A stretch of 6,507 nucleotides of DNA from Candidatus Omnitrophota bacterium (GTDB taxonomy: Bacteria > Omnitrophota > Koll11 > Gygaellales > Profunditerraquicolaceae): the NCBI GenBank assembly GCA_026387515.1, contig JAPLLP010000107.1, positions 1,290-7,796 on the forward strand. The letters run 5' to 3'. How positions within the stretch are numbered: the first letter of the stretch is position 1; every line of letters starts with the position of its first letter. This document shows, piece by piece, positions 1 to 6,011 of the stretch. Under the pieces are notes generated by a model. It made no database searches, was not told the origin of the DNA, and saw only the letters and a program-made list of their open reading frames with translations. The position numbers were made by a program, and so were the translations under genes.

Positions 1-510
1 CGTTCTTCTCAGCGGGAATTTAGCGCGCAGGATTTAACTCTTCAGGAGGTGTCGAATTTATTGTGGGCGGCCTGCGGAGTCAATCGCCCGGAATCAGGAA
101 AACGCACCGCTCCTTCAAGTATGAATATGCAGGAGATAGATATCTATGTTGTTTTGGCAAGGGGTTTGTATTTATACGATGCCACGAATAACGCGATGGT
201 TTTGCTAATCAAAGGAGATATGCGGGAGTTAACCGGCAAACAACCTTTTGTCAAAGACGCCCCGGTTAATCTTATATATGTGGCGGATTTTTCAAAAATG
301 AGCCAGCTTTCGCCAGAGGTCAAAAATTTTTACGCGGCAACGGATACGGGATTTATCAGCGAGAATGTTTATCTATATTGTTCTTCTGCAGGATTGGCAA
401 CAGTGGTGCGCGGTTGGTTTGACCGGTCTGCGCTGGAAAAAGGTATGGGGTTGCGTAAAGACCAAAAGGTGATTCTCACCCAGACCGTAGGGTTTCCTAA
501 GAAGCCTTAG
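1..510 (+). CDS. Nitroreductase-family (SagB/ThcOx-like) oxidoreductase, 5'-truncated by the window edge
   Basis: This reading frame is open from base 1, so the GTG at 49 is very probably internal and the true start lies upstream. The first visible residues, RSSQREF, followed by LTLQEVSNLLWAACGVNRPE, match the N-terminal FMN-binding region of SagB/ThcOx-type nitroreductases (Arg-Ser-Ser-x-Arg followed by a helix leading to LLWA). Further family marks are RTAPSSMN, the YLYDA strand, and a C-terminal part with TGFISENVYLYCSSAGLATVVRGW and a final VGFPKK. Members are usually homodimeric FMN enzymes using NAD(P)H; the substrate cannot be read from the sequence. About 169 residues are visible, so only a short N-terminal piece (possibly with a signal peptide) is missing. 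The stop lies 12 bases before mazG, which suggests co-transcription, but no functional link between the two is evident. Confidence 0.88.
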   Translation, partial: RSSQREFSAQDLTLQEVSNLLWAACGVNRPESGKRTAPSSMNMQEIDIYVVLARGLYLYDATNNAMVLLIKGDMRELTGKQPFVKDAPVNLIYVADFSKMSQLSPEVKNFYAATDTGFISENVYLYCSSAGLATVVRGWFDRSALEKGMGLRKDQKVILTQTVGFPKKP

Positions 511-522
511 GGGACGGTTCCT

Positions 523-909
523 ATGACAAAGTTTATCCAACTCAAAGAATTATTCAATACCCTCCATGGCGTAAATGGTTGTCTCTGGGATAAGAAACAG
601 ACCCACTCTAGCCTCATACCTTATCTAAGAGAAGAAACCCAGGAAGTGATTGACGCCATTCGCAGTAAAAATCACTCGCATATACAAGAAGAACTCGGAG
701 ATTTATTGTTGCAAGTCATGTTTCATTCCCAGATCGCCTCTAAAGAAGGAAAATTCACCGTAGAGGATGTGATCGCCGGTCTTATTAAGAAATTAAAAAA
801 CCGCCATCCTCACGTTTTTGGCAAGTTCAAGGTTAAATCTGACAGGGAGATTATCCGTAACTGGAATAGGATAAAGAAGCAGGAGAAGCTAAGGAGAGGC
901 GTAAGATGA
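523..909 (+). CDS. mazG: MazG-family nucleoside triphosphate pyrophosphohydrolase (single domain)
   Basis: This enzyme family hydrolyses (d)NTPs to the monophosphate and pyrophosphate and acts in cytosolic nucleotide-pool housekeeping. The 128 residues form one MazG domain. CLWDKKQTHSSL (20-31) is the substrate-side signature. REETQEV supplies the metal-binding glutamates E37, E38 and E41, and EELGDLLLQV supplies E57 and D60. NRHPHVFG (93-100) and the NWNRIKKQEK tail are typical of the N-terminal half of long MazG proteins. Escherichia coli MazG, at about 260 residues, carries two such domains; this one has only the first, a common arrangement. The ATG at 523 starts 12 bases after the upstream stop without a strong Shine-Dalgarno sequence. 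The stop overlaps the next start as ATGA, implying translational coupling. The metal ligands are all present, so the enzyme should be active. Confidence 0.93.
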   Translation: MTKFIQLKELFNTLHGVNGCLWDKKQTHSSLIPYLREETQEVIDAIRSKNHSHIQEELGDLLLQVMFHSQIASKEGKFTVEDVIAGLIKKLKNRHPHVFGKFKVKSDREIIRNWNRIKKQEKLRRGVR

Positions 910-1070
910 AGATAGGCAATTTTAAGGTGCAGGCCTTTAAGATTAAAAACCGCCAGGGGTATGCCGCTGTTTGCAATAACCATCTTACCGAAGGTAAAAC
1001 CATTCAAGAAGCCTATGGTAGGATGTTTAAGGCAGTGCGCCGGACAACCAGAGTAAAGACAAAAAGTTAA
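906..1070 (+). CDS. Small HicB-like (UPF0150-type) protein, 54 aa
   Basis: This is a short ORF beginning MKIGNFKVQAFK and ending KTKS. It overlaps the mazG stop in the ATGA arrangement and has a good Shine-Dalgarno sequence (AAGGAG, 891-896) nine bases upstream, so it is very likely translated and coupled to mazG. The pattern of a beta strand (FKVQAFKI), GYAAVCNN at 18-25, EGKTIQEAYGRM at 29-40 and a basic helix (FKAVRRTTR) resembles the HicB N-terminal fold, where a strand-strand-GxT-x-EEA-helix half binds the HicA toxin. No HicA-like partner and no C-terminal DNA-binding domain are visible, so it is an orphan half-HicB domain at most. The coding call is strong; the family call is by eye and its role is unknown. 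It ends eight bases before the convergent ispH stop. Confidence 0.72.
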   Translation: MKIGNFKVQAFKIKNRQGYAAVCNNHLTEGKTIQEAYGRMFKAVRRTTRVKTKS

Positions 1071-1078
1071 TTAGTCTA

Positions 1079-1915
1079 TTATATTTTTTTAAGATAGGAT
1101 ACTATTTTTTGGATAGTAGCATCAGGAGTAGAGGCTCCGGCGCTTACCCCCACGGAATCCGCTGCGTCAAACCATTCCCTTATTATGCCTTTTGAAGAAT
1201 TAATCCAATAGCTTTTTTCGTTCAAAGACTTGGAAATTTCATAGAGCCTGCGCGTATTGGCGCTTTCCTTAGAACCTATGATGATCATTACGCCGTTTTC
1301 CCTGGGCATACGCCTGATCTCTTCCTGTTTCAGGCGGGTAGGCCTGCAGATGGTATTGCAAAAACGCAGGTTCGGGATATAGCTTTTGAGGGTTTTGTAG
1401 ATAGAGAGGGCTTTTTGCAGATTTTGCGTTGATTGAACTACCACGCAGGCTTTTTTAATCTTCTTAACGCGAGCCAATGGCAGGCTATCTTTATCGGATA
1501 TCACTATCGGTTTTTGTCTTAATTGCCCCACGATCCCCAGGACTTCTTCGTGGTTTTTGTCGCCAATGATAATAATACGGTATTTTTTTGTTTCCATGAC
1601 CTTGGCTATGCGATGGATCTCTTTGACCATGGGGCAGGTAGCATCAACTATTTTATAGCCCAGTTTAGAGGCAGCCTTAAAGATGTCTTTCCCTGCGCCG
1701 TGGGCGCGCATAAGCAGCAATCTATTTTTTCCGTAAACAAGGGTTTTGATTTTTTTTATTCCCGCTTTCTGAATTTGCTTAACCACTTCTTCATTATGGA
1801 CTATATCCCCGAGCATATAGACGTTATTTTTCCCGGAGGCAGTCTTTAAGGCCAGGTCAATGGCCCTTTTTACCCCGAAACAAAAACCCGCTGACTTTGC
1901 TAGTTGTATCCTCAT
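1079..1915 (-). CDS. ispH: 4-hydroxy-3-methylbut-2-enyl diphosphate reductase (LytB/IspH)
   Basis: IspH catalyses the last step of the MEP isoprenoid pathway, reducing HMBPP to IPP and DMAPP with a [4Fe-4S] cluster in the cytosol. All signature positions are visible in the 278 residues. The cluster cysteines are C12 (AGFCFGVKRA), C94 (DATCPMV) and C190 (NTICRPT). Substrate-binding residues are H40 (VHNEEV), H72 (RAHGAG), H122 and E124 (NHEEV), T163 (QST), T193, S218 and N220 (SANTRRL), and S262 (AGASTPD). The catalytic glutamate is therefore retained. The length is slightly shorter than the 316-residue E. coli enzyme, which carries a C-terminal extension. The start is ATG at 1915, with only a weak GATGAG-like ribosome site. 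The gene lies 26 bases downstream of the polyprenyl synthase stop on the same strand, so the two probably share a transcript for making and then polymerising C5 units. Confidence 0.97.
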   Translation of the reverse strand: MRIQLAKSAGFCFGVKRAIDLALKTASGKNNVYMLGDIVHNEEVVKQIQKAGIKKIKTLVYGKNRLLLMRAHGAGKDIFKAASKLGYKIVDATCPMVKEIHRIAKVMETKKYRIIIIGDKNHEEVLGIVGQLRQKPIVISDKDSLPLARVKKIKKACVVVQSTQNLQKALSIYKTLKSYIPNLRFCNTICRPTRLKQEEIRRMPRENGVMIIIGSKESANTRRLYEISKSLNEKSYWINSSKGIIREWFDAADSVGVSAGASTPDATIQKIVSYLKKI

Positions 1916-1941
1916 ATTTTTAATTTTATACTCATCAAAGG

Positions 1942-2982
1942 CTAGATATTAATTATATGTTGTGAAAATTCACCCAGTATTTTTTTATAGGCGGGTTTGA
2001 GATTCGTGCCCTTAAGGATTATTTTAGATTTTTTTAGGGAGAGAGAGATCTCTTTTTTGGCCATAGCTAATGCTCCGGAATAGGTGATAATCTGGCGCAT
2101 TAGCCTTAGATCTTTTTCTCCGGCGTTATTTCTCGATAATATTTTTTTTATTCGCAGTCTGTTTATTACGGAAGAGTTTTTATAAGCGTATAAGATAAGA
2201 AGCGTCTTTTTTGCCTCGCGTAAGTCGGTTAAAGTGGATTTGCCAATATCCCTTTCATTACTAAACATCCCTAAAATATCGTCTTGGATCTGGAAGGCTC
2301 TACCCAAATATAGCCCGTATTCAAGTAGTTTGTTGATTTCTTTGTCGTTTGCCCCGGCCAGTAACGCTCCTATTGCCAGGGGATAGGAAAAGGTATATCT
2401 TGCGGTTTTTAAGTCATATATCTTATAAATATCTTTTTTGCTCAACTTATCGATGTTTTTTATTCCTGTCAAGAGCTCGAGGAATTCTCCGCTTCCGGTA
2501 TAAGCCGCTGCCTCGATCAATTTTCTTAATGCCTTTTCCTTACGCGTGGGTTCTTCGCGTATCGACAGAAAAGCATCCATGGCCAGGGCAAACATCACGT
2601 CGCCGATGACGATTGCCAGGTCTTGGCCGTCAAATTTCAGGTTTTTATTTCCGGAAATATGCCTGTTAAGCAAAACATGCATTGAGAGTTTTCCTCTCCT
2701 GGTATCTGATTTGTCTATAATATCGTCATGCACCAGCATGAAATCGTGCAGAAACTCAAGCGATAGGGCAGTGGCGTATAATCCGAATTTGCTTTTTTTG
2801 GCATAGCCAAGATATCCGATTACGCAGAGGGTAGGCCTTACTCGTTTACCTTTACGCAGGAAAAACTCTTTGATGTGGGTAAAAAGCGGCGGAGAGATTT
2901 TTTTAAGCGAGAATGATTTATCGAGGTTTCGAACATAATTCTTTAGTTCTTTCTCGATCCTGCTTTTTATAACCTCTATCAT
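1942..2982 (-). CDS. Trans-polyprenyl diphosphate synthase (short-chain, GGPP/FPP synthase-like)
   Basis: This enzyme condenses IPP with allylic diphosphates. I chose the ATG at 2982 (346 residues, MIEVIKSRIEKEL); a TTG at 3018 in the same frame would add 12 residues. Counting from the ATG, GKRVRP (45-50) binds diphosphate. DDIID (86-90) followed by SDTRRGK is the first aspartate-rich motif, DLKTARY contains the conserved Lys-Thr, and FQIQDDILG (230-238) is the second aspartate-rich region with its last Asp replaced by Gly, as is often seen. A phenylalanine sits five residues before the first motif (FMLVHDD). In archaeal-type GGPP synthases this bulky position limits the product to about C20, so a short-chain product is inferred. 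No cis-prenyl features are present. The synthase is first in an operon with ispH. A possible promoter lies very close upstream (TTGTTT, 16 bases, TATGAT on the minus strand, about 2995-3022). Confidence 0.93.
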   Translation of the reverse strand: MIEVIKSRIEKELKNYVRNLDKSFSLKKISPPLFTHIKEFFLRKGKRVRPTLCVIGYLGYAKKSKFGLYATALSLEFLHDFMLVHDDIIDKSDTRRGKLSMHVLLNRHISGNKNLKFDGQDLAIVIGDVMFALAMDAFLSIREEPTRKEKALRKLIEAAAYTGSGEFLELLTGIKNIDKLSKKDIYKIYDLKTARYTFSYPLAIGALLAGANDKEINKLLEYGLYLGRAFQIQDDILGMFSNERDIGKSTLTDLREAKKTLLILYAYKNSSVINRLRIKKILSRNNAGEKDLRLMRQIITYSGALAMAKKEISLSLKKSKIILKGTNLKPAYKKILGEFSQHIINI

Positions 2983-3033
2983 AGAAGCTATGCTATCATA
3001 TATATAAATCCGGCGCAAACAAAAATTTTTCCA

Positions 3034-3062
3034 TTGAATATAGGACAGGAATATATTATAAT
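3034..3062 (+). promoter_or_regulatory. Sigma70-type promoter for the NIL-domain gene
   Basis: A -35 like TTGAAT (3034-3039) is followed by exactly 17 bases and a perfect TATAAT (3057-3062). Transcription would start near 3069, giving a leader of about 35 bases that ends in the ribosome site GGGGTG (3095-3100) before the ATG at 3105. It lies in the AT-rich gap between divergent genes, where a rightward promoter is expected. Confidence 0.62.
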
Positions 3063-3104
3063 ACGATAAAATGTTGAGTGTATTTAACTAAAATGGGGTG
3101 ATTA

Positions 3105-3335
3105 ATGAAAATGGCGATTGGTTTGACTTTCCCAGGCAACCTCCAGGATGAATCCGTGATATGTTATCTGAGTAAGAATTTTGATATCTCCCTGAATATT
3201 ATCGAGGCCTCATTTTCCATGTCTAGCGGTTGGGCGTTTTTAGAGGTCGAAGGCGAGAAGGACGAGATTAAAAAGTCTTTTGAGTATATAGTCGGTAAGG
3301 GTATAAAGATACAGCAGCTGAGGCAATCCAAATAA
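3105..3335 (+). CDS. Stand-alone NIL-domain protein, 76 aa
   Basis: The whole protein matches the NIL domain, an ACT-like ligand-binding fold known from the C-terminus of MetN methionine-importer ATPases and from small ferredoxin fusions. Visible marks are the opening strand IGLTFPGNLQDESVICYLSKNFDISLNII, a central strand with the SGWAFLEVEGEKDEIKKS pattern, and the closing helix and strand EYIVGKGIKIQQL. There is no ATPase, no ferredoxin cysteine pair and no membrane segment. It is therefore a free NIL unit, which might sense an amino acid or act as a subunit of something encoded elsewhere. The start is supported by a ribosome site (GGGGTG with ATTA spacing) and a strong promoter. It lies 67 bases upstream of the membrane-protein gene, so co-transcription is possible but no shared function is evident. 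Confidence 0.85.
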   Translation: MKMAIGLTFPGNLQDESVICYLSKNFDISLNIIEASFSMSSGWAFLEVEGEKDEIKKSFEYIVGKGIKIQQLRQSK

Positions 3336-3402
3336 GTTAAATCGTGGGGTATAGAGTCCTGCCGGGTCACGAAAAATAAATACATATAGATAGATAGTAT
3401 TT

Positions 3403-4767
3403 ATGGGAACTTTCAAAACAGGTAAGGTTATCTCTACGCGGATTTTTAGCTTGAGGGAAGTTTTGTTTGTTTCTTTGGGTTTTATATTTGTTTTAAACAG
3501 CTTAAATTTTTTGGTCCGCGCTTTAAAGAAAATCGCCGCATTCAAGATCCCCAAGTATTGGCCGATCAGTGAATTCTATAATTTTGATATTACCTCAGAG
3601 AAAATATTTCTTGCTTTGGCAGCTCTGGGATTATTTTATTATATCCTGAAATATATTTCTTCGGTCACACGCAAACCCGCAAACCTAATCGGATTGGGTA
3701 TTTTGCTGGTCTTGGTCACTAATTTTTTCCAGGGATGGGTGTTTGGTTTTGCAATGCCGATTACCGGACTTCTGCCTGAGACCTGGCAGTATTATGACCA
3801 AGCAGTAAAGATTTCTCATCCCATGTATTTTTTCTCTCATTTTGAGAGTCTCCAATTGGGTCTTTTCCAGCATTCAATTACTCACCCTCCCGGAGCCACC
3901 TTGATTTTTTACTGGCTGGATAAAATTTGTCAAGACCCGGCAGTCATAGCGATAGTAATTGCGCTGTTTTCGGTTTTTGTTTCCGGGGTTTTCTTGTATA
4001 AAATACTGAGCAGGGAATTGGATGCCGAATTATCCGGGTATGTTACTTTCCTGTTTTTGGTCATACCCGCCATCCAGATATATTATCTAGCCTGCCTTGA
4101 GGCCTTGGTGGCCAGTTTGCTTTTAGGGGCTTTGTTTTTCTTTCTTCATCCTAGACCGTTAGTGAGCATACTCGGTTCAATATTGTTCATTTTTTTGGCA
4201 TCCTGCCTGACTTTTCTTTTCGCTTTCATATTTCCGGTCTTATGCGGTTGGGAGTTTTTAAAAAAGAGGAGTATTTTTAAATCCGGGATCATTCTTCTGG
4301 GATTGGCGGTCACTCATATAATTATATATCTTTTATGCCATTATAATTACCTCAATTCTTTCTGGATCGCTACTTCATACGAGAATATAGGCAGGGCAAC
4401 GCCGGTTTTTCACACCCTTGAATATTTAGTTACTCGTCTGGAGGGTATTTTTGAGATAGCTCTTTTCTTGGGTCCCTTTTTGGGTATTTTATTTTTCCGC
4501 GGGTTGCTCAAGAAAAATGCGCCTAATTCCCCGTTTGGAGATTTGGCCGTGCTTGGCGTATGTACTCTCTTAATAATGTTTATCGCCGGTGTTTTCCGCA
4601 CCGGCGAGACGGCCAGGATATGTCTTTTTATTTATCCCTATTTGATATTTCCGGTTGCGGCCTATTTTAAAGAGATAAAGCTTTCTCTGAATGAGAAGGT
4701 TCAGGTTTTGTCTTTGGTTTTTATACAAACAGTTGTTATGCAACTATTAGGTTCTTATTATTGGTAG
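3403..4767 (+). CDS. Multi-pass membrane protein, putative GT-C type glycosyltransferase
   Basis: The 454 residues contain about 11 to 12 hydrophobic segments, near 19-37, 67-84, 94-112, 180-200, 212-228, 232-248, 254-280, 292-312, 350-366, 380-397, 405-421 and 434-450. Between the third and fourth lies a large loop with YYDQAVKISHP and then THPPGATLIFYW (160-171). A His-Pro-Pro-Gly motif at that place is typical of GT-C enzymes of the GT39/GT87/ArnT type, which transfer sugars from lipid-linked donors at the outer face of the inner membrane. A second conserved-looking patch is GETARICLFIYPYL (401-414) before a late helix. Donor and acceptor cannot be told, and similarity is by motif only, so it could be an uncharacterised membrane protein of another type. 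The ATG at 3403 has no clear Shine-Dalgarno sequence; no in-frame alternative looks better. The nearby polyprenyl synthase belongs to a different strand and transcript. Confidence 0.78.
   Translation: MGTFKTGKVISTRIFSLREVLFVSLGFIFVLNSLNFLVRALKKIAAFKIPKYWPISEFYNFDITSEKIFLALAALGLFYYILKYISSVTRKPANLIGLGILLVLVTNFFQGWVFGFAMPITGLLPETWQYYDQAVKISHPMYFFSHFESLQLGLFQHSITHPPGATLIFYWLDKICQDPAVIAIVIALFSVFVSGVFLYKILSRELDAELSGYVTFLFLVIPAIQIYYLACLEALVASLLLGALFFFLHPRPLVSILGSILFIFLASCLTFLFAFIFPVLCGWEFLKKRSIFKSGIILLGLAVTHIIIYLLCHYNYLNSFWIATSYENIGRATPVFHTLEYLVTRLEGIFEIALFLGPFLGILFFRGLLKKNAPNSPFGDLAVLGVCTLLIMFIAGVFRTGETARICLFIYPYLIFPVAAYFKEIKLSLNEKVQVLSLVFIQTVVMQLLGSYYW
4733..4761 (+). promoter_or_regulatory. Candidate promoter inside the 3' end of the membrane-protein gene
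   Basis: TTGTTA (4733-4738) and TATTAT (4756-4761) are separated by 17 bases. Transcription would begin near 4768, just after the upstream stop and eight bases before the P1 stem of the structured leader. The match is moderate (four and five of six consensus bases), but the position fits a leader RNA that begins with P1. Confidence 0.35.
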
Positions 4768-4775
4768 AACATTTA

Positions 4776-4856
4776 GAACACCCTGCGCTAATAGGCTACC
4801 TGGCCCAAATAGGTATTGGGCCAGTGTCCCCCGCTGGGGAAATTGCGCAGGTGTTC
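4776..4856 (+). repeat. Nested inverted repeats forming the P1 domain of copy A
   Basis: The outer arms GAACACC(C)TGCGC (4776-4788) and GCGCAGGTGTTC (4845-4856) pair over 12 base pairs. Inside, CTGGCCCAA (4800-4808) and TTGGGCCAG (4816-4824) form a perfect 9-base-pair hairpin with loop ATAGGTA. A second hairpin pairs TCCCC (4827-4831) with GGGGA (4836-4840) around CGCT. Together these would fold as a three-way junction. The shorter element before moxR lacks the inner hairpins. The terminal inverted repeats would also suit a small non-autonomous insertion, but no clear target duplication flanks them. Confidence 0.6.
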
Positions 4857-4918
4857 GCTTACTGCATGCCCGGCCTTATCGGATCGGCCGGCATTCGTTA
4901 CTACGAAGGAGTTATGGG
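4776..4918 (+). promoter_or_regulatory. Structured leader element, copy A (upstream of the AsmA-like gene)
   Basis: Three stems are visible. P1 pairs 4776-4788 with 4845-4856 (12 base pairs, one bulged C) and encloses two more hairpins. P2 pairs ATGCC(C)GGCC at 4866-4875 with GGCCGGCAT at 4886-4894 around a 10-base loop. P3 is TTCGT-TACT-ACGAA at 4894-4907; its 3' strand runs straight into GGAG (4908-4911), seven bases before the ATG at 4919. P2, the P3 loop and the Shine-Dalgarno spacing recur unchanged before moxR, while the P3 stem sequence changes with pairing kept. It is GC-rich next to AT-rich genes and has no T tract, so it is not an intrinsic terminator. I infer a cis-acting RNA that influences translation; a dispersed repeat placed before genes is the main alternative. 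I recognise no known riboswitch class. Confidence 0.6.
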
Positions 4919-6001
4919 ATGAAAAAATTGAAAAAGATAATTTTATGGGTTGCAATTATTGTAGTGGTGTTACTGATCATTTTAAACCTGGCCGTAAATA
5001 TTTTCGGTAAAGGCATAATTACTTCTCAGATCCGGGAGAACCTGAATATGTCTGCCAGCCTAAAGGGTATAAGTGTAAGCTTGCCTTTAGCGGTAAATCT
5101 TTCCGGCCTTGAGATAGGTGATCTTGTTCAGGTAAAGCGCATCTCGCTTTCGCCGAGCCTGTTGGGTTTTTTGGCGGGAAAGATTGTTTTGAACCGTTTG
5201 AGCGTAGTTGAACCAGTGGTTACTATTGTGCGGTCTGAAGACGGACAATTTAATCTGCCGCAGCTTAAACAAAAAGGCAAGCCCCCGGAAGTGTTGTTGG
5301 CTGGCCTGGTTATTAAAAACGGGACTATAAAATTCATTGATAAGAAAGTGGATCCTCGGGGGCATGGAATTTTTTTGCAGGATTTGAATGTGAGTATCTC
5401 TAAGGTAAGCCTGCCGCCCACATCATTATTTACCCGCTATAGGATCCTTGCTGATATCGTAGACCCTAAAGGCAAAAAGCTGGGGAATGTTTCCGGTTCA
5501 GGATGGATTGATTTCGGGCCTAAAGATATGGACGGAAATTTTAAACTCGAGGATGTAGAAGCAACCTATTTTACCCCTTATTGCAGGGATTTCTTTAGTG
5601 AGACCCTTGGGCAGAAGAATTTGGAATCGGCAAAGTTGAATTTTAATGCCGATCTAAAGGCTAAGGACGATGCCCTGAAGGTTGCCTGCCGTCTATCGCT
5701 TTCGGATCTTGTTTACAGGAAGGATGAGTCTTCGCAGGGAAAAGAATCCTTTCCTGATAAAATGCCGAATATCCTAAATGTCTTTTTGAATAAGGCGGGA
5801 AAGGTAGATCTGAATTTTAATATAGATACTAAATTAAGCCAGCCAAACTTTAATATCTTGAAGATAGCCTCTGGAGCGCTGAAGAAGAATATTGCCGAGC
5901 AGCCTCCGGAAAAAACTATGGAGAATATTTCTAACGTGGTGGATCAGTTTAAGGCTATAGGAAAGAATTTAAAGGATATGTGGAAGAAGAAGGAAGAATA
6001 A
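4919..6001 (+). CDS. AsmA/DUF748-like inner-membrane-anchored protein
   Basis: The 360-residue protein begins MKKLKKIILWVAIIVVVLLIILNLAV, a short basic stretch and one transmembrane helix (about 7-29) with the rest in the periplasm. The body is rich in alternating beta strands. It shows the pattern of AsmA and DUF748 proteins: a leading repeat with LSGLEIGDLVQVKRISLSPSL, then LNRLSVVEPVVTIVRSEDGQFNL, then VIKNGTIKFIDKK (131-143), and a later LEDVEATYFTPYC segment (210-222). Related large proteins (AsmA, YhdP, TamB) form lipid-guiding beta grooves between membranes; this one is small, so a partial groove or scaffold role is the most that can be inferred. The C-terminus is a charged, probably helical tail ending KDMWKKKEE. 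The start is secure: AAGGAG at 4906-4911 with seven-base spacing. It lies between two copies of the leader element. Confidence 0.8.
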   Translation: MKKLKKIILWVAIIVVVLLIILNLAVNIFGKGIITSQIRENLNMSASLKGISVSLPLAVNLSGLEIGDLVQVKRISLSPSLLGFLAGKIVLNRLSVVEPVVTIVRSEDGQFNLPQLKQKGKPPEVLLAGLVIKNGTIKFIDKKVDPRGHGIFLQDLNVSISKVSLPPTSLFTRYRILADIVDPKGKKLGNVSGSGWIDFGPKDMDGNFKLEDVEATYFTPYCRDFFSETLGQKNLESAKLNFNADLKAKDDALKVACRLSLSDLVYRKDESSQGKESFPDKMPNILNVFLNKAGKVDLNFNIDTKLSQPNFNILKIASGALKKNIAEQPPEKTMENISNVVDQFKAIGKNLKDMWKKKEE

Positions 6002-6011
6002 TAATTTTTTT

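Noticed and set aside
49..510. GTG at 49 as the start of the nitroreductase
   Set aside because: The frame is open from base 1 and the residues before position 49 (RSSQREF and onwards) match the family's N-terminal FMN-binding region.
1071..1078. Bidirectional terminator between the convergent HicB-like and ispH genes
   Set aside because: The gap is eight bases and I see no GC-rich stem around it, only A/T runs.
1079..1915. IspH with altered active site (QST in place of QTT, SAN in place of SSN)
   Set aside because: The residues known to bind substrate (Thr, first Ser, Asn, Glu) are all kept; the changed positions vary in normal family members.
3343..3371. CGTG...CACG inverted repeat between the NIL gene and the membrane-protein gene
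   Set aside because: Only four base pairs around a 21-base interior, with no T tract on either strand; likely chance.
4776..4856. Integron attC site
   Set aside because: The arms do not carry the RYYYAAC and GTTRRRY core boxes in the needed orientation, and no integrase or cassette structure is visible.
4866..4894. P2 hairpin as an intrinsic terminator
   Set aside because: No T tract follows; instead a second hairpin and a Shine-Dalgarno sequence follow within 14 bases.
4816..5010. Plus-strand ORF of 64 codons across the leader and the AsmA-like start
   Set aside because: It runs through the paired hairpins and overlaps the well-supported AsmA-like gene in another frame; its composition is not protein-like.
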